A stretch of 21,151 nt of DNA, from positions 10,794-31,944 of the forward strand of contig VHZZ01003302.1 of NCBI GenBank assembly GCA_009801015.1, given 5' to 3'. A program made the position numbers and the translations under genes. Source of the stretch: Silene noctiflora (lineage: Eukaryota > Streptophyta > Magnoliopsida > Caryophyllales > Caryophyllaceae). Position 1 is the first letter of the stretch; each line of letters begins with the position of its first letter. Positions 1-9,872 of this stretch are shown piece after piece. Under the pieces are notes generated by a model. That model ran no database searches. It was given only the letters and a program-made list of their open reading frames with translations, and was not told the origin of the DNA.

Positions 1-1842
1 GAAGTGTGTGTAAAATTTTAGGTCTTAAAACCTTAATTTCGATTTTATAAGCATTTTACAAGTTTTGGTGAAAACCGTTGTAAAATCTGACAAATTTGAC
101 AGTCTGTTTGTAAAATTTATATCGCCTGTTTTATTTCGAATATGCAAAAATGTTGAAAATAGACTCATGTTATTTTTAAGCCTAGATTTTGCAAAAAAAC
201 ATTCATAAATTTCCAATGTAAGGTTTGCTCAGAATAAATTATTTGTGAACAGCTCACCTGTAAACTGCAAGTCTGTATTTTACTCAAAGATTAATTCGTA
301 AAACATATTTTCCTTTTGATACAGTGGCTAATCTTTTTTTTCACACAAACATTGGGATATATAGTTAATCTTAGAATTTTACTTTGCCTTAGTATGTTTT
401 CTTAAAGTCATTTTATGAACTGAAATATTTTGGGTATCGTTTTCTGACAGCTTTTAGAAATGGATTTTTAGACCCCTGATACTTTCGTCTTTTGAAGTTG
501 GTTATAAAATAAAAGTTATATCTAAGAGCTACAGAAAACCATGAAAATTGGCCTTGCGTCATTTCGATTTTTCTGTATTTAATTATGGATTTTACAGTAC
601 TACTATTCTGTTTTATAAACTGTTTTAGGACTCTGTCTCATTAAGGCCTAAATAATATATTTTTGCTAAAGTAATTTAAGGTAATTGTTGGTTTTAAGTT
701 TTAAATACAGTGATTAATCAAATTATAATTCTTGGAGTAATTTTATACTTTTTGAAGTGATATTTAAGCTTCCTCTTTTGAAGAAATAAAAGTGTAGTTC
801 ACTTACGAACCTTTGAGATAATTCTATTTGAATAATATACTACCTTTGAGGATACTTTTAACTTTGGAATAATTCAAGAAAGGCACTAGAATAATGAACT
901 AAGGCATACAGGTTCTTATACAGCTATATGATTGGGTACCCTTGTGGGAGGTACAGATTGTCGTAGAGTCATGTACATGTACTTAGATTGGGACTACGCA
1001 CTGCGTGGTAAGACGAGTCCTGTTATAGTTTGTTGTCTAGTGAGAGAACTTGGAGTTGGTCACCTTTGCGTGACACTGGGTTCCCGAAACTAGTGTAAGA
1101 TGCTGCGGTATCAAGGAGTAAAGCTAAAGTTACATTCTGGCCTGAACTAAATTATTTCCATTCTGTCATTTGAGGATTTTGCTTTTAAGAATGCAGCATG
1201 TTTATTCTAAGCATGGTTTTGGTAACCTATTTTCGTTACACATATTTTGATATTTCAATTTATTTATTTATTTTTGATATATTATTTGCTTCTACAATAT
1301 TTACATCATGTGATATGTCTGGGAGAATGTCGAGTTATTCCCTACTGATTGTGGGTGTTATGTTTATAACATGACAGTTATTTGTTTTGGCTGGGGATAT
1401 CAGTGTTAACTAGCGAGTAGTTTGCAGATCCTACTCTTTTTTTATACTTCCTTTTATGGTTTTAGTTTTGAACACTATTGGAGGTTTTTGTTTTAGCCCT
1501 TTTTTAGAAAAGTGGCATTTGTATTTGTCTAACCGTTTTGGAGTTTTATCTTTGAGAATTTTATAGACTCTCGTTTTATCACAGTTAGAACTTTTATCTT
1601 TGTGCTATTAATCCTAAGTCAACAATGATTCCGCCATTGTTTTGCATTAGATTTTATAGAGGATTACAATTAAGGGCATTGAGTAACATGGATAATAACA
1701 ATGAAATTGATTCTTTAATTTAGTTTGGTGGATTCCTACCTTAAACCACCATGTGTAATATACTCTTTTTCAAAACTTTACATTACTTTGCATAATAGTA
1801 TAGTCGCACTTTAAAAAATAGCTTGCATACACTCCTTAGTTT
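1..1842. other. AT-rich non-coding stretch, possible old LTR remnant
   Basis: No coding region is supported here; the only ORF is a 63-codon chance frame. The sequence is strongly AT-rich except for about 930-1130, which is GC-richer and holds short near-palindromes such as GTACATGTAC and ACGCACTGCGT. A phrase near 1320-1365 (GAGTTATTCCCTACTGATTG) resembles text I associate with plant Ty3/gypsy LTRs. A small hairpin, GGTGG...CCACC, lies at about 1727-1750. I therefore read this as a decayed LTR fragment, but no TG...CA ends, primer binding site or second copy is visible, so the assignment is weak. Confidence 0.3.
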
Positions 1843-1990
1843 TTGCATGAAAAATGTGAGGAGGGTTCTTATCTACTCTTGAGGACATTTTATAAGTGTT
1901 CGACAAAACAGAAAGACGGAATTGGTCAAAGAAATAGAGGAAAGACGTTACTTGGGCCCAAAAAGGAGAGGTCGCTCAACTTTCGAAGTA

Positions 1991-2178
1991 GGTCGCACGA
2001 CCAATGCTTAGCTCGCACGAGCTGGGTGGAAGACGACAAAAGGAACAACCCTGGAAGGCAAATCGCGCGAGCTCATCACAGCTTGCTCGAGCCAAGAGCA
2101 ACTCGCTCAAGCTGATGGGAAAAAAGGGATATTTGGCCCGAAACTCGCCCGAGCCCACCCTTAGTCCACTCGAGCCCG
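1991..2178. repeat. Run of 12-nt near-palindromic words, plus-strand element
   Basis: Several copies of a short self-complementary word occur within 190 bp: GGTCGCACGACC (1991), GCTCGCACGAGC (2011), ATCGCGCGAGCT (2062), GCTTGCTCGAGC (2081), ACTCGCTCAAGCT (2101), ACTCGCCCGAGC (2143) and CACTCGAGCCC (2168). Spacing is irregular (19-51 nt), so this is a dispersed word and not a tandem repeat. It stands just upstream of the leader of the Athila-type ORF at 2517. The same word family occupies the equivalent place upstream of the minus-strand copy (8601-8850), which implies it is an inherited part of the element. Its role is unknown. Confidence 0.75.
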
Positions 2179-2194
2179 ACATAGTCCTTGTTAT

Positions 2195-2516
2195 ATCCGC
2201 CGCATACCCAATTCTTATCCCACATCTTATCACCAACAAACTCAAATCTTCATCTTCTTCCCAAGCAACCCAAAGAGAAACCTCAATCAAAGTCCATCAA
2301 ATCACTCAAGATCAAGCAAACACTTCATCCTATATCAATCCTACAATCTTATAACCCAATTTTCAAGCATCACGACACAAAAAATCACTCAAGAATACCT
2401 CCTTAAAATCTAGGTCATCAAAAATCCGACATTTAGAGGAGTCCTATTTGGGTTCATCATTTGAAGGATTTGAGTCATCATCTTGGGGCATATTCACTTA
2501 AGATTATCAAGCAAAG
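2195..2516 (+). promoter_or_regulatory. ATG-free C/A-rich leader ahead of the plus-strand Athila-type ORF
   Basis: About 320 nt upstream of the ORF start at 2517 are poor in G for most of their length and contain no ATG on the plus strand that I could find. This is what is expected of a translated mRNA's 5' leader. A weak TATA-like string (TTATATCC) lies near 2189-2196. The minus-strand copy has the same kind of leader with a better TATA box. Its use as a promoter or leader is an inference. Confidence 0.4.
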
Positions 2517-4017
2517 ATGTTCACTAGAAGCAAGGGAAAGGTTAGGGTCGGCGAGACAATGTCAAAGCGCCAAAAAGGAGGAAGTTCAACTGACTCACGA
2601 GAGGCAAGGGTTCAAGAAGAAGTTTTAGTACCGGGCATCGAGCAACTTGAGCAATTTGCGGAAATCGAATTCATCAACATTGAGCACCAAAAGAGATTCT
2701 TGGGGTTGTTATTTATGCGCTACGAACCAACTAAATTCATTGATCTTGATGTACTAGAGACACTTGGCATTAGGCAACAAACAGAAACATTCTTGCAAGG
2801 TATGGGGCTTGAGAGAATGTTTTATGCCCACGAGAACACTTAGCTGAGCCTCACTTTAGAATTCCTTTGTAGCCTCTGTATGCTTAGCCATCGGACCCGA
2901 GGATTTGGCATGGAGTTCTGACTTTGTAATAGAACCCATCGAATAATTCTAGTGCGCTTTGCGGAAATCTTTGGTCTTGAGGTTCCAACGGAAAATACCA
3001 ACAAATCCTCCGACCTTATCATTTTTCATGTTTGGAAAGCTATCTCCGGAAGGGACTTTGTTTCTTTGTATAAATGCTACACATTTGCCATTCAACATCC
3101 CGTAATTTGTATTTGTGAACGATTCATAGCTGGAACTATCCTTGGGAGGTTGGAACAACACACTTGCATCCTACTCGACTTAAGATTTCTTGAGTCCTAT
3201 TTGAATGTACAAGGGGCAAGGCAATTCAACTTAAATACTCCCCTTGAAATGCTTACAAGAATGAATGATTTCTGCAAAGGGCATACTCATGTCAAAACCT
3301 TTGTGATGCGGGCTAATAAGGATGTTAGCCAATAAAATTTTCCTTGACTTCAAACAAGATGTGAGGTATGCCACACTCCCATGTCACACCTTGATAGATG
3401 AACACACAATCTTTCAACACCACCGGTAGTGTGCCTAAAATGAAGAGAAGAGTGTGGAATGGTACACTAGGGGATGCTCGCCTCTCGTGCTCATGGGGTG
3501 GAATATACCGGTCACCGAGCCCCGATTAAGAAAATGCTCGACAAGGCCAAGTTACCTACTACCCATTGAGATATATGAGCAACCGCACCATCACCAACCC
3601 CAACAACATCATTGCACACCAAATGTGGGGCACCAATCATTCCATCATGGTGGACCACCCTCGTTCGTATCTATCCCCCCATATCCAAACCCGCACCAAC
3701 CTTACCAAGAGTGTTACCCGTCTAGGCCTCCTACCATGGAGACCTTAATGGACATTATGAGTTACGTTGACATGAACATACATTAAGGTAGGGTCGATAA
3801 CTACTTGGCGCAATACCTCAATTACTACTAAATGGCACAACAAGGATATATTGACCCTAGAGGCCCTTTGCCTTCATGGGCTCAACCGGACCTCTTTTTT
3901 CCAAACTATGGAAATCAAGGTGAGCATGGTGGGCATGGTGAAGGAAGTGGAATTTGTGGAAGGCATGGTGAACGTGATGGGTATTACAACCCTGATAATG
4001 ATGTGTTAGGAGGATAG
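2517..4017 (+). pseudogene. Degenerate Athila-type retrotransposon ORF (ORF1/env-like position), plus-strand copy
   Basis: The frame opens at ATG 2517 and continues to 3335 with two in-frame stops (TAG 2841, TGA about 2919). It then shifts frame within the codons around 3310-3335: the GGLI-like segment continues in another frame to about 3430. The last part (3454-4017) is again open but for stops at 3784 and 3829. Visible family features are PTKFIDLDVLETLGIR (about residues 77-92), LTLEFL just after the first stop, and QHPVICICERF, which resembles the HPVxRYxxR core of Athila ORF-1 proteins. These are followed by LRFLESYLNVQG and a His/Pro/Gln-rich, then Gly/Glu-rich tail. The minus-strand ORF at 8387-6852 is a diverged relative with the same order of blocks. 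The family sits between pol and the 3' LTR; its function is not established. It is broken by stops and frameshifts and is surely non-functional as protein. Confidence 0.75.
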
Positions 4018-4520
4018 GAGCCTATGAATGTAGACGACTCCAAGATTGTATGATACTCTCTCCCTCTTTATCCAAATCTCTCATGTATAGTTTGCATTAG
4101 ATAGTTCATATAGTATAACTCCCATTGTAATATATGTCATTTATTTCATTGAGTTAGTTGCATTTAGTTCATGCATTCATGCATTATCACTCATGACCAA
4201 ACCTCGTTTTCCCTACACTAGCAATAGTGTTTAAATCGGTTTGGAGAGGTTTGATCATAAGTATCCTAAGCTAATTTAAATTATCTTTCAACTCAATAGA
4301 AAGCATACATCACTTTAGCTTATATTAGTTGCATCACTTATACATATATGACATATAGTTGCATTTACTTATAGCATACATTCATGCATATCATGCATTG
4401 CATCTTGCATTTGTATTTCAATTTCAAATATTGAAAATCCAAAAACATGTCATTTTAATTTCCTTTTCCTACTCCTACCTTGTACATTGAGGACAATGTT
4501 CAAAATAAGTGTGGGATGAG
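4018..4520 (+). other. 3' UTR and polypurine tract of the plus-strand Athila-type element
   Basis: This follows the plus-strand ORF. It contains the inverted word CATTGAGGACAATG (4485-4498) and, a few bases on, AAGTGTGGGATGAG (about 4508-4520). Both words recur in the same order and spacing in the minus-strand copy (6416-6429 and 6393-6408). From knowledge of plant Athila/Tat elements, a GTGTGGG-type purine tract just before a TG marks the end of the internal region and the start of the 3' LTR. Upstream text (GACCAAAC, ACACTAG, repeated GCAT words) also aligns by eye with the opposite copy. Confidence 0.6.
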
Positions 4521-6395
4521 AATTTACATTCAAAAACTTATAAAAATTTGAAAAAATTTGAAAATTCTTAAAAATGTCTTTAATTTTATAAAAACAAAAA
4601 TCCCTAAAAATTTGAAAATTCCAAAAACCAAAAACATGTTATTTCTTTTAGTAGATTAAAATTGTATATATTTGTGTGTTTTTGTTCTCTTATCACGTAG
4701 GTACAACACTCCATTTAAGACTTTAGCAAGGGAAATATGAAGACCGCTTGGTATGATCGTTCTAATCCTTATTTCCCTTCCATTTATTTTCATTATTCAT
4801 ATGAAGAGGATGGGCTTACATGTCAAGGAGGATGGGCTTACAATTAGAGGGTCTCACTCCGCCCCTTCAAATCACAACAAGACATCCATGAGGTAGAATT
4901 CCTTCTTGCAAGGCAGGGCGGGGCTTGCCAAAATGGCGATGCATCCTACATGAAGCACATAAACAAAACAAAGGATGCATCTACAAAAGAATAACCACTT
5001 TCCTCATCTAAGTGGCGGAAATTAACCAAATTGGAAGCAATATAAGGGTATAAACTCCATCGTAGGTACTAGTTCTCCAAATCACTAAGTCTAAGAGGAT
5101 ACAAACAAGTCACCTCCAAGTGGTGTCAAACTAGGCTACTTTTGTTCGCAATCGCTAAATGCTTTTGTCAAGGGCGATCAGAAGGGATGGAAGGATGATC
5201 CCTATGATGTTAGTGGCATGTGACATGGCAAGTCTCGGATTCTCTAAAAGTTTAAAGGTCAAGGATCGTCCCAAGCTCGACAAGGTGGCATGATAAAACG
5301 TTTTTGGGAATGAAATGCTCAATGCTTTAAACAAAATTGGATTTGACTAGCATTCAAAACTTGACCTCATTTCACTTTCACATTCCAAAACTTTATATGG
5401 GGTTTATTCCTCTCTTTCTAATGGCATTTGCTTTCACCAATCGCTTATTAGGCAACCGGTTAACCTCTAGACAATAGCTTTTTCGGGGTGATAGTCACTC
5501 TGTCTTTGGGTGGTCGAATTCACAACCATATGGGGGCCCAATTCAATGGATCCCTCTCCAAAGCACATCGAAGTAGTACGCCTCCATAAAAAAAACTTTG
5601 TGGCATTTCACTTTACAAAACATTTGAGGTTTACTTTGACAATTAAAATTTATCCACGACAAAAACTTTGAAATGAGCATTACAAACTTATTAATAAAAT
5701 ATTTTTGGGTTGCCGAACCACTAAGTCAATCAAGGTCACCTAGACAAGTTAATCAAGTCCATATCACATCATAGGGTTGGGTAAGGTGACTCACATGCAA
5801 ACCCCTGACTAGGCCTTAGCTCATAAGACAAAAGATATTATTATGACACAACCTAGGGTGTCTTGTATGTATTCTAGTAAACAAAGTCTTAAGGAGAAAA
5901 AGTATCTACAAGGGCCTTATACACACTTGTCAAGCTTCTCAATTAGGCATTTTCACAAAGATTTTACCTAAATGCAAGCTATATGCCATGATGCAACTAC
6001 ATATATACAATCTAATGCACATGCTCTAAAAAACTATATGACAAGTAATCTAAATGAATCTCCTAACATCACATAGTAACCAAGCCACAATGCAAAAAAT
6101 TCACCACATTGTCATTAACATAAAAAGAGTAAGGATAAGAGAACGAAACGATCATACCATGCGACTCTTCATGCATCTCTTAAGGATGTCTCGAATGTGG
6201 TATAGTCCCTATTTGTGAAGAGTAACAAACACAAGTATATACAATTCTAAAGCTATACACTACAAAGTAAAAACATGTTTTTGCTTTTTGAAATTTTTCA
6301 AGTTTTTAAGAGTTTGGTTTTTATGAAAAAGAAAGCACATGTTTAAAGTTTTCAAGTTTTTTCGAATTTTTATGAGTTTTAGAATTATAATTCTC
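4518..6395. repeat. Core between the two tail-to-tail Athila-type elements, presumed 3' LTR sequences
   Basis: There is no gene in this 1.9 kb stretch. After each polypurine tract the sequence starts TGAGAATT and continues with A-rich text (AAAACATG, TTGTATATA, GGTATGATCGTT) that aligns between the left part read forward (4518 to about 4790) and the right part read in reverse (6395 to about 6120). Visible similarity stops there. If these are 3' LTR starts, the 1.9 kb has room for one full Athila-size LTR and a stub of the other, so at least one is truncated. A short direct repeat, AGGATGGGCTTACA, occurs twice at about 4806-4841. Confidence 0.45.
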
Positions 6396-6851
6396 ATCCC
6401 CACACTTATTTCGGACATTGTCCTCAATGTACAATAGTGGGCAAGGGAAATGCAAAATGTGAATGCATGAATGCATGAATGAATGATCTAACCATGCAAA
6501 GACTATATGATAGATATATACAAGTGATGCAAACTAAACTAAACTATGCTAAATGATGCATGCTTTCTTTTGTTCGGAGAGGCAATTTGAATTGACTCGG
6601 GTTTGCTTCTGCTCAAACTTCCCCAAACCATTTACAACATTATCACTAGTGTAAAATAAAGGAAGTTTGGTCACAAGTCTATGTATGCAATGCATGGGGT
6701 AAATTGTCAATAGTTACAAAACTTGATTAAGAGATAAAAGAGAGACCAAATGAGGTGTACGAGACTCACAAAAGTGGGATAAGTGTAATGCTTGTGGGAG
6801 CCATTACCTTTACATGTGAGTGGTTCTCCTCTAGGCCATCTCTTCTTACTT
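6393..6851 (-). other. 3' UTR and polypurine tract of the minus-strand Athila-type element
   Basis: Read on the minus strand, this lies downstream of the ORF that stops at 6852. It contains the word CATTGAGGACAATG (6429-6416) and then AAGTGTGGGGATGAG (about 6407-6393), the likely polypurine tract with the LTR start TGAGAATT beyond it. Text between the ORF stop and this tract aligns with 4190-4500 of the plus-strand copy, including GACCAAAC and TTGCATCACTT. The similarity is clear but far from identical, so the two copies are old. Confidence 0.6.
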
Positions 6852-8387
6852 TCACATTCCGCCTTCAGCAATGGCGGACTCATCCTCGTCGTCCGTTGGA
6901 ACATCTACAAAGACATCTCCATCACTATCAAGCTCCACCGTATCTTCATCATTTGGAGCTTCATTTCCCGCACCCACACTTCTTCCGTTTCCTTCTCCAC
7001 CCTCATCACCTTGAGTTAAGTGTTGAAATAGAAGGTCTACTCTTAACCAAGAGGGGAGGACACTTTCTCTAGTTATCTTCCTCTTGGCAACCTGTTCATA
7101 TAGGCATGGGCAAAGGGCATAATAGAGGTCAACTCGGTCTTGGAAGAGTTACCAATGCAAATCTTGTATAAGGTTGGTAGTGTAAACCTCATTGGGTGTC
7201 AAGAGAGAATTGGGGTGCCGGTATTCTTCATATTCAACCGAATAAGGAGGAATTATGATTGCTTCCGAGGTTGCATTGTCATTGTGCTTTGGGGGGTGAT
7301 GCTTCTTGTCTCGGGGGAAGGTGAGTCCTCAAGGAGGTTGTGATTACAATGCCCAGCACAAGATAAGTAGGCACTCGAGAAAAAGGATCCCGGCGTGGTG
7401 TCACACGCGGGAATCCCTCACGTGGTAGCTCAATTGGGGAGCACCCTTTAGTTAACCATAAGATCGTATTTCCCTCATATTGAATCCAATGGGGGTGATG
7501 ATGAAGAAAATCCTCATTAATCAAAGTGTTTCCCGGAATCGAAATATAAAAGCGATCATGGTTGAATTAAAGGTTTGAAATGCTTGGCAAGTCGAGTGAT
7601 TAAGCCTCCATTGACAACATGTCTCATTGAACCTTCATTCCCTCTTGAAAAGTTTGCCCATCTTTTTAAAAGCACATAGGGAGCATTGAAAAGGTACCCG
7701 CTCTTCCCTTGTATTTTCAAGTAAGACTCGAGGAAGTCGAGGTCATTAACCATGGCGAGGTCCCGCCGAGAAAGGATGGTGCTTGTAATGAATCAATATG
7801 TGTAACGGATGATGGGGTTTTGAATTGACAAGGCAAAACAATCCCGATATTTGGTCAAGTCACGGCCTGTTAGGGATCTCCACAAAGGTCCTACATCATA
7901 TCCCTTAGGTCAGCTAGGTCGACTTATGCTTACATCCAAACCAAGAATACTAGCGAATTCCACCAAGGTTACCATTCGAGTCACATTTTCCAAATGAAAT
8001 TCAATGCGAATGACTTTGTTTAGGGTAAAAAATGTGGAGGCTAAGGAATTCACGTACGAGTCGCTTGTAAGTCGATTCATACAAGCTAAACATGAAAGAA
8101 AGACCATGGTCTTGAAACAAATACTTTGTTTATTCTCTAATACCCAACTTCAATAAAGTGACTTCCCTAACAAACTTAGTGGGGAGGATGTTCTTACCAA
8201 TTAACCGGTTAAATGTGATCTTTTGAGCCTCATTGAAAAATTGAACCTCGGGATATCCCTCTAGTAGCGAAAAGTCGATGATTTCCTCGTTTTCTCTTCT
8301 CCTTAAATTGTGGGTTGTGGTGGAGGAGCTTCCCCTTAGCCTTAAATATTTCTTCTTGATAGGAATGGTTTTTCCTTTTCCTTTCAT
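6852..8387 (-). pseudogene. Degenerate Athila-type retrotransposon ORF (ORF1/env-like position), minus-strand copy
   Basis: The ORF starts at ATG 8387 and ends at a TGA at 6854-6852. It is spread over three frames: 8387-8130, then 8107-7556 in a second frame, 7524-7279 in a third, and an acidic tail to 6852. Conserved pieces are LPTKFVREVTLLKLGIRE (near residue 67), STYKRLVREFLSL, which can be read after the first stop, FASILGLDV, LDFLESYLKIQG, GGLITRLAKHF and a final Asp/Glu/Gly-rich segment. Blocks match the plus-strand ORF in order. The LVREF block also resembles plant 'putative transposon protein' families. It lies between integrase and the polypurine tract, the env-like position in Athila elements. 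Frameshifts and stops show it is dead. Its function even in intact relatives is unknown. Confidence 0.72.
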
Positions 8388-8543
8388 GTTTTCAGTTGTG
8401 CTTAGAAGGGGAATCTAACCCTAGATCTTGATGGGAGTTGAATTTGATGTGCTTTGTTGATGTTTTGTGGTTTAGGTTTGTGTTTCTTTGAGTTTTTTAG
8501 GAGAGGGGATGTTTGTATGGGAGGGTTTGTGTTTCTTTATATA
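8388..8543 (-). promoter_or_regulatory. TATA box and ATG-free leader of the minus-strand Athila-type ORF
   Basis: On the minus strand a clean TATATAAA (8543-8536) stands about 150 nt upstream of the ATG at 8387. The stretch between is rich in C and A and contains no ATG on that strand. The arrangement suggests that the 3' ORF had its own promoter and was not made only by splicing from the full-length transcript. The sequence shows the box and leader directly; promoter activity is inferred. Confidence 0.5.
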
Positions 8544-8600
8544 GTGTTTTGAAGTAAGGAAGGAGAAGAAATCCCGCGTTTTGGGTGCTGAAACAGAGGG

Positions 8601-8850
8601 ACTCGCTCGAGCTCTGGAGGACTCAGGCGAGTTGGGTGGCAGTGCACATCTTACAGTATAGGACTCATGGGAGCGTTGAAGGACTCGCACGAGTTGCTTA
8701 AATCGCTCGAGCTGAGCTCGCTCGAGTTATGTAGCAGGGTGCCAATGTTATTTTTCACACAGTGGGACTCGCACGAGTTCTTATGGACTCGCATGAGTTG
8801 GTCCACAGCTCGCTTTATTGCTATTCTTTTGGCCCCAACTCCCACGGGTT
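8601..8850. repeat. Run of 12-nt near-palindromic words, minus-strand element
   Basis: About nine copies of a near-palindrome occur in 250 bp: ACTCGCTCGAGCT (8601), ACTCAGGCGAGTT (8621), ACTCATGGGAGC (8663), ACTCGCACGAGTT (8683), ATCGCTCGAGCT (8702), GCTCGCTCGAGTT (8716), ACTCGCACGAGTT (8767), ACTCGCATGAGTT (8787) and AACTCCCACGGGTT (8837). The shared form is roughly RCTCGCNCGAGY. Copies are separated by unrelated sequence of variable length. The run lies between pol and the TATA box of the 3' ORF, as in the plus-strand copy. Confidence 0.8.
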
Positions 8851-9159
8851 GAAGCCAACTCGTAGAGGTCCTTCTTGTCCATGCTTATCTCTTCCTTTTC
8901 AAACTTCCTATCATTTGAGGTTGCAATTCCTTGGACTTATTTAGCCTACGCCTCACTTCCCCACACTTTTCTTGTGCCTTCTACAAGCTCAGAAACACAA
9001 TTAGCAACCCTCCCTTACTTGATCTCAAAAATCAACAAGTGTAACATGACAAATAAATGCAATGAAATGATGGAAATGTACAAGTTAGGGGGTTAGTATA
9101 TGCACAAGTGGTGGTTTAAGGGAGGACTCCGCCAAAATCTCCTCCTTCTCAATGCTTCT

Positions 9160-9870
9160 TCATGGTGGGAGAGGCTCAAGGCGGATGGCCTCAACCTCGC
9201 CTATGAAGGCACCTTCATAGTATGGCTTGATTCTTTGACCATTGACTTTGAATCTTTCACTTTGTTTGATATTATCTCGAAATCACCATATTTCCCCACT
9301 TCGGTGATCACAAAAAGGCCAGACCATCGTGAGTTCAACATTTCGGGAAAGAGTCTATACCTTGAGTTAAAGAAAAGGACTTTGTCTCCCTTATGCAGCT
9401 CGTTTTGTTTGATTCTTTTGTCATGGAGCATTTTGGTGCGCTCCTTGTAGATCTTTGCATTCCCGTATGAGTGAAGTCGGAATTCTTAAAATTCTTGGAT
9501 TTGTAGGATTCTCTTCTCCCACACATAGCTTAAGGTCAAGATTGAGAGCTTTGATTGCCCAAAAAGCTTTGTACTCCAATTCAATTGGCAAGTGACATAT
9601 TTTGCCATAGACCAGCTTGTAGGGTGATGCTCCTATGGGTATCTTATAGGCCGTCCTATAAGCCCAAAGAGAGTCATCGAGTTTCATGCTCCAATCCTAT
9701 CTAGTTTTGTTGACAACCTTCTCAAGAATTTGCTTTATTTCCCTATTGGAAACCTCAACTTGGTCGCTTGTTTGAGGGTGATATCCCAAGCCAGTCCGAT
9801 GTTGTGCTCTGTACCTTGTCAAGAGTGATGCGAGCTTTTTCTCATGAAAGTAAGCTCCACCGTCGCTTAT
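9160..9870 (-). pseudogene. Integrase C-terminal half of a Ty3/gypsy (Athila-type) pol, broken
   Basis: Read on the minus strand this begins at about 9870 with ISDGGAYFHEK, which holds the second catalytic Asp in the SDGG context. It continues through YHPQTSDQVEVSNREIKQIL (with the catalytic Glu), an in-frame TAG at 9699-9697, [18 protein letters not shown], and after a frameshift near 9470 LHKGDKVLFFNSRYRLFP and SRWSGLF, typical of the integrase C-terminal region. A second frameshift near 9240 leads to NGQRIKPYYEG, and pol ends at the TGA at 9162-9160. The zinc-finger region and first catalytic Asp are absent, removed by a deletion that abuts the RT fragment at about 9871. This is non-functional. 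Confidence 0.88.
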
Positions 9871-9872
9871 CA

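Noticed and set aside
1843..2354. Several overlapping ORFs on both strands of 60-116 codons
   Set aside because: They lie over the palindromic-word run and the leader. The words are self-complementary, which opens frames on both strands. No domain or family likeness is seen, and one begins without an ATG-type context.
6755..7343. Plus-strand ORFs of 67-105 codons
   Set aside because: They are antisense shadows of the C-terminal part of the minus-strand Athila-type ORF, whose family matches are on the other strand.
8651..8944. ORFs on both strands over the second word array
   Set aside because: Same cause: Ser/Leu/Glu-rich translations are products of the repeated CTCG/CGAG words. They have no resemblance to any protein.
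9100..9450. Plus-strand 116-codon ORF
   Set aside because: It is antisense to integrase, where the minus strand gives clear matches (GDKVLFFNSR, SRWSGLF).
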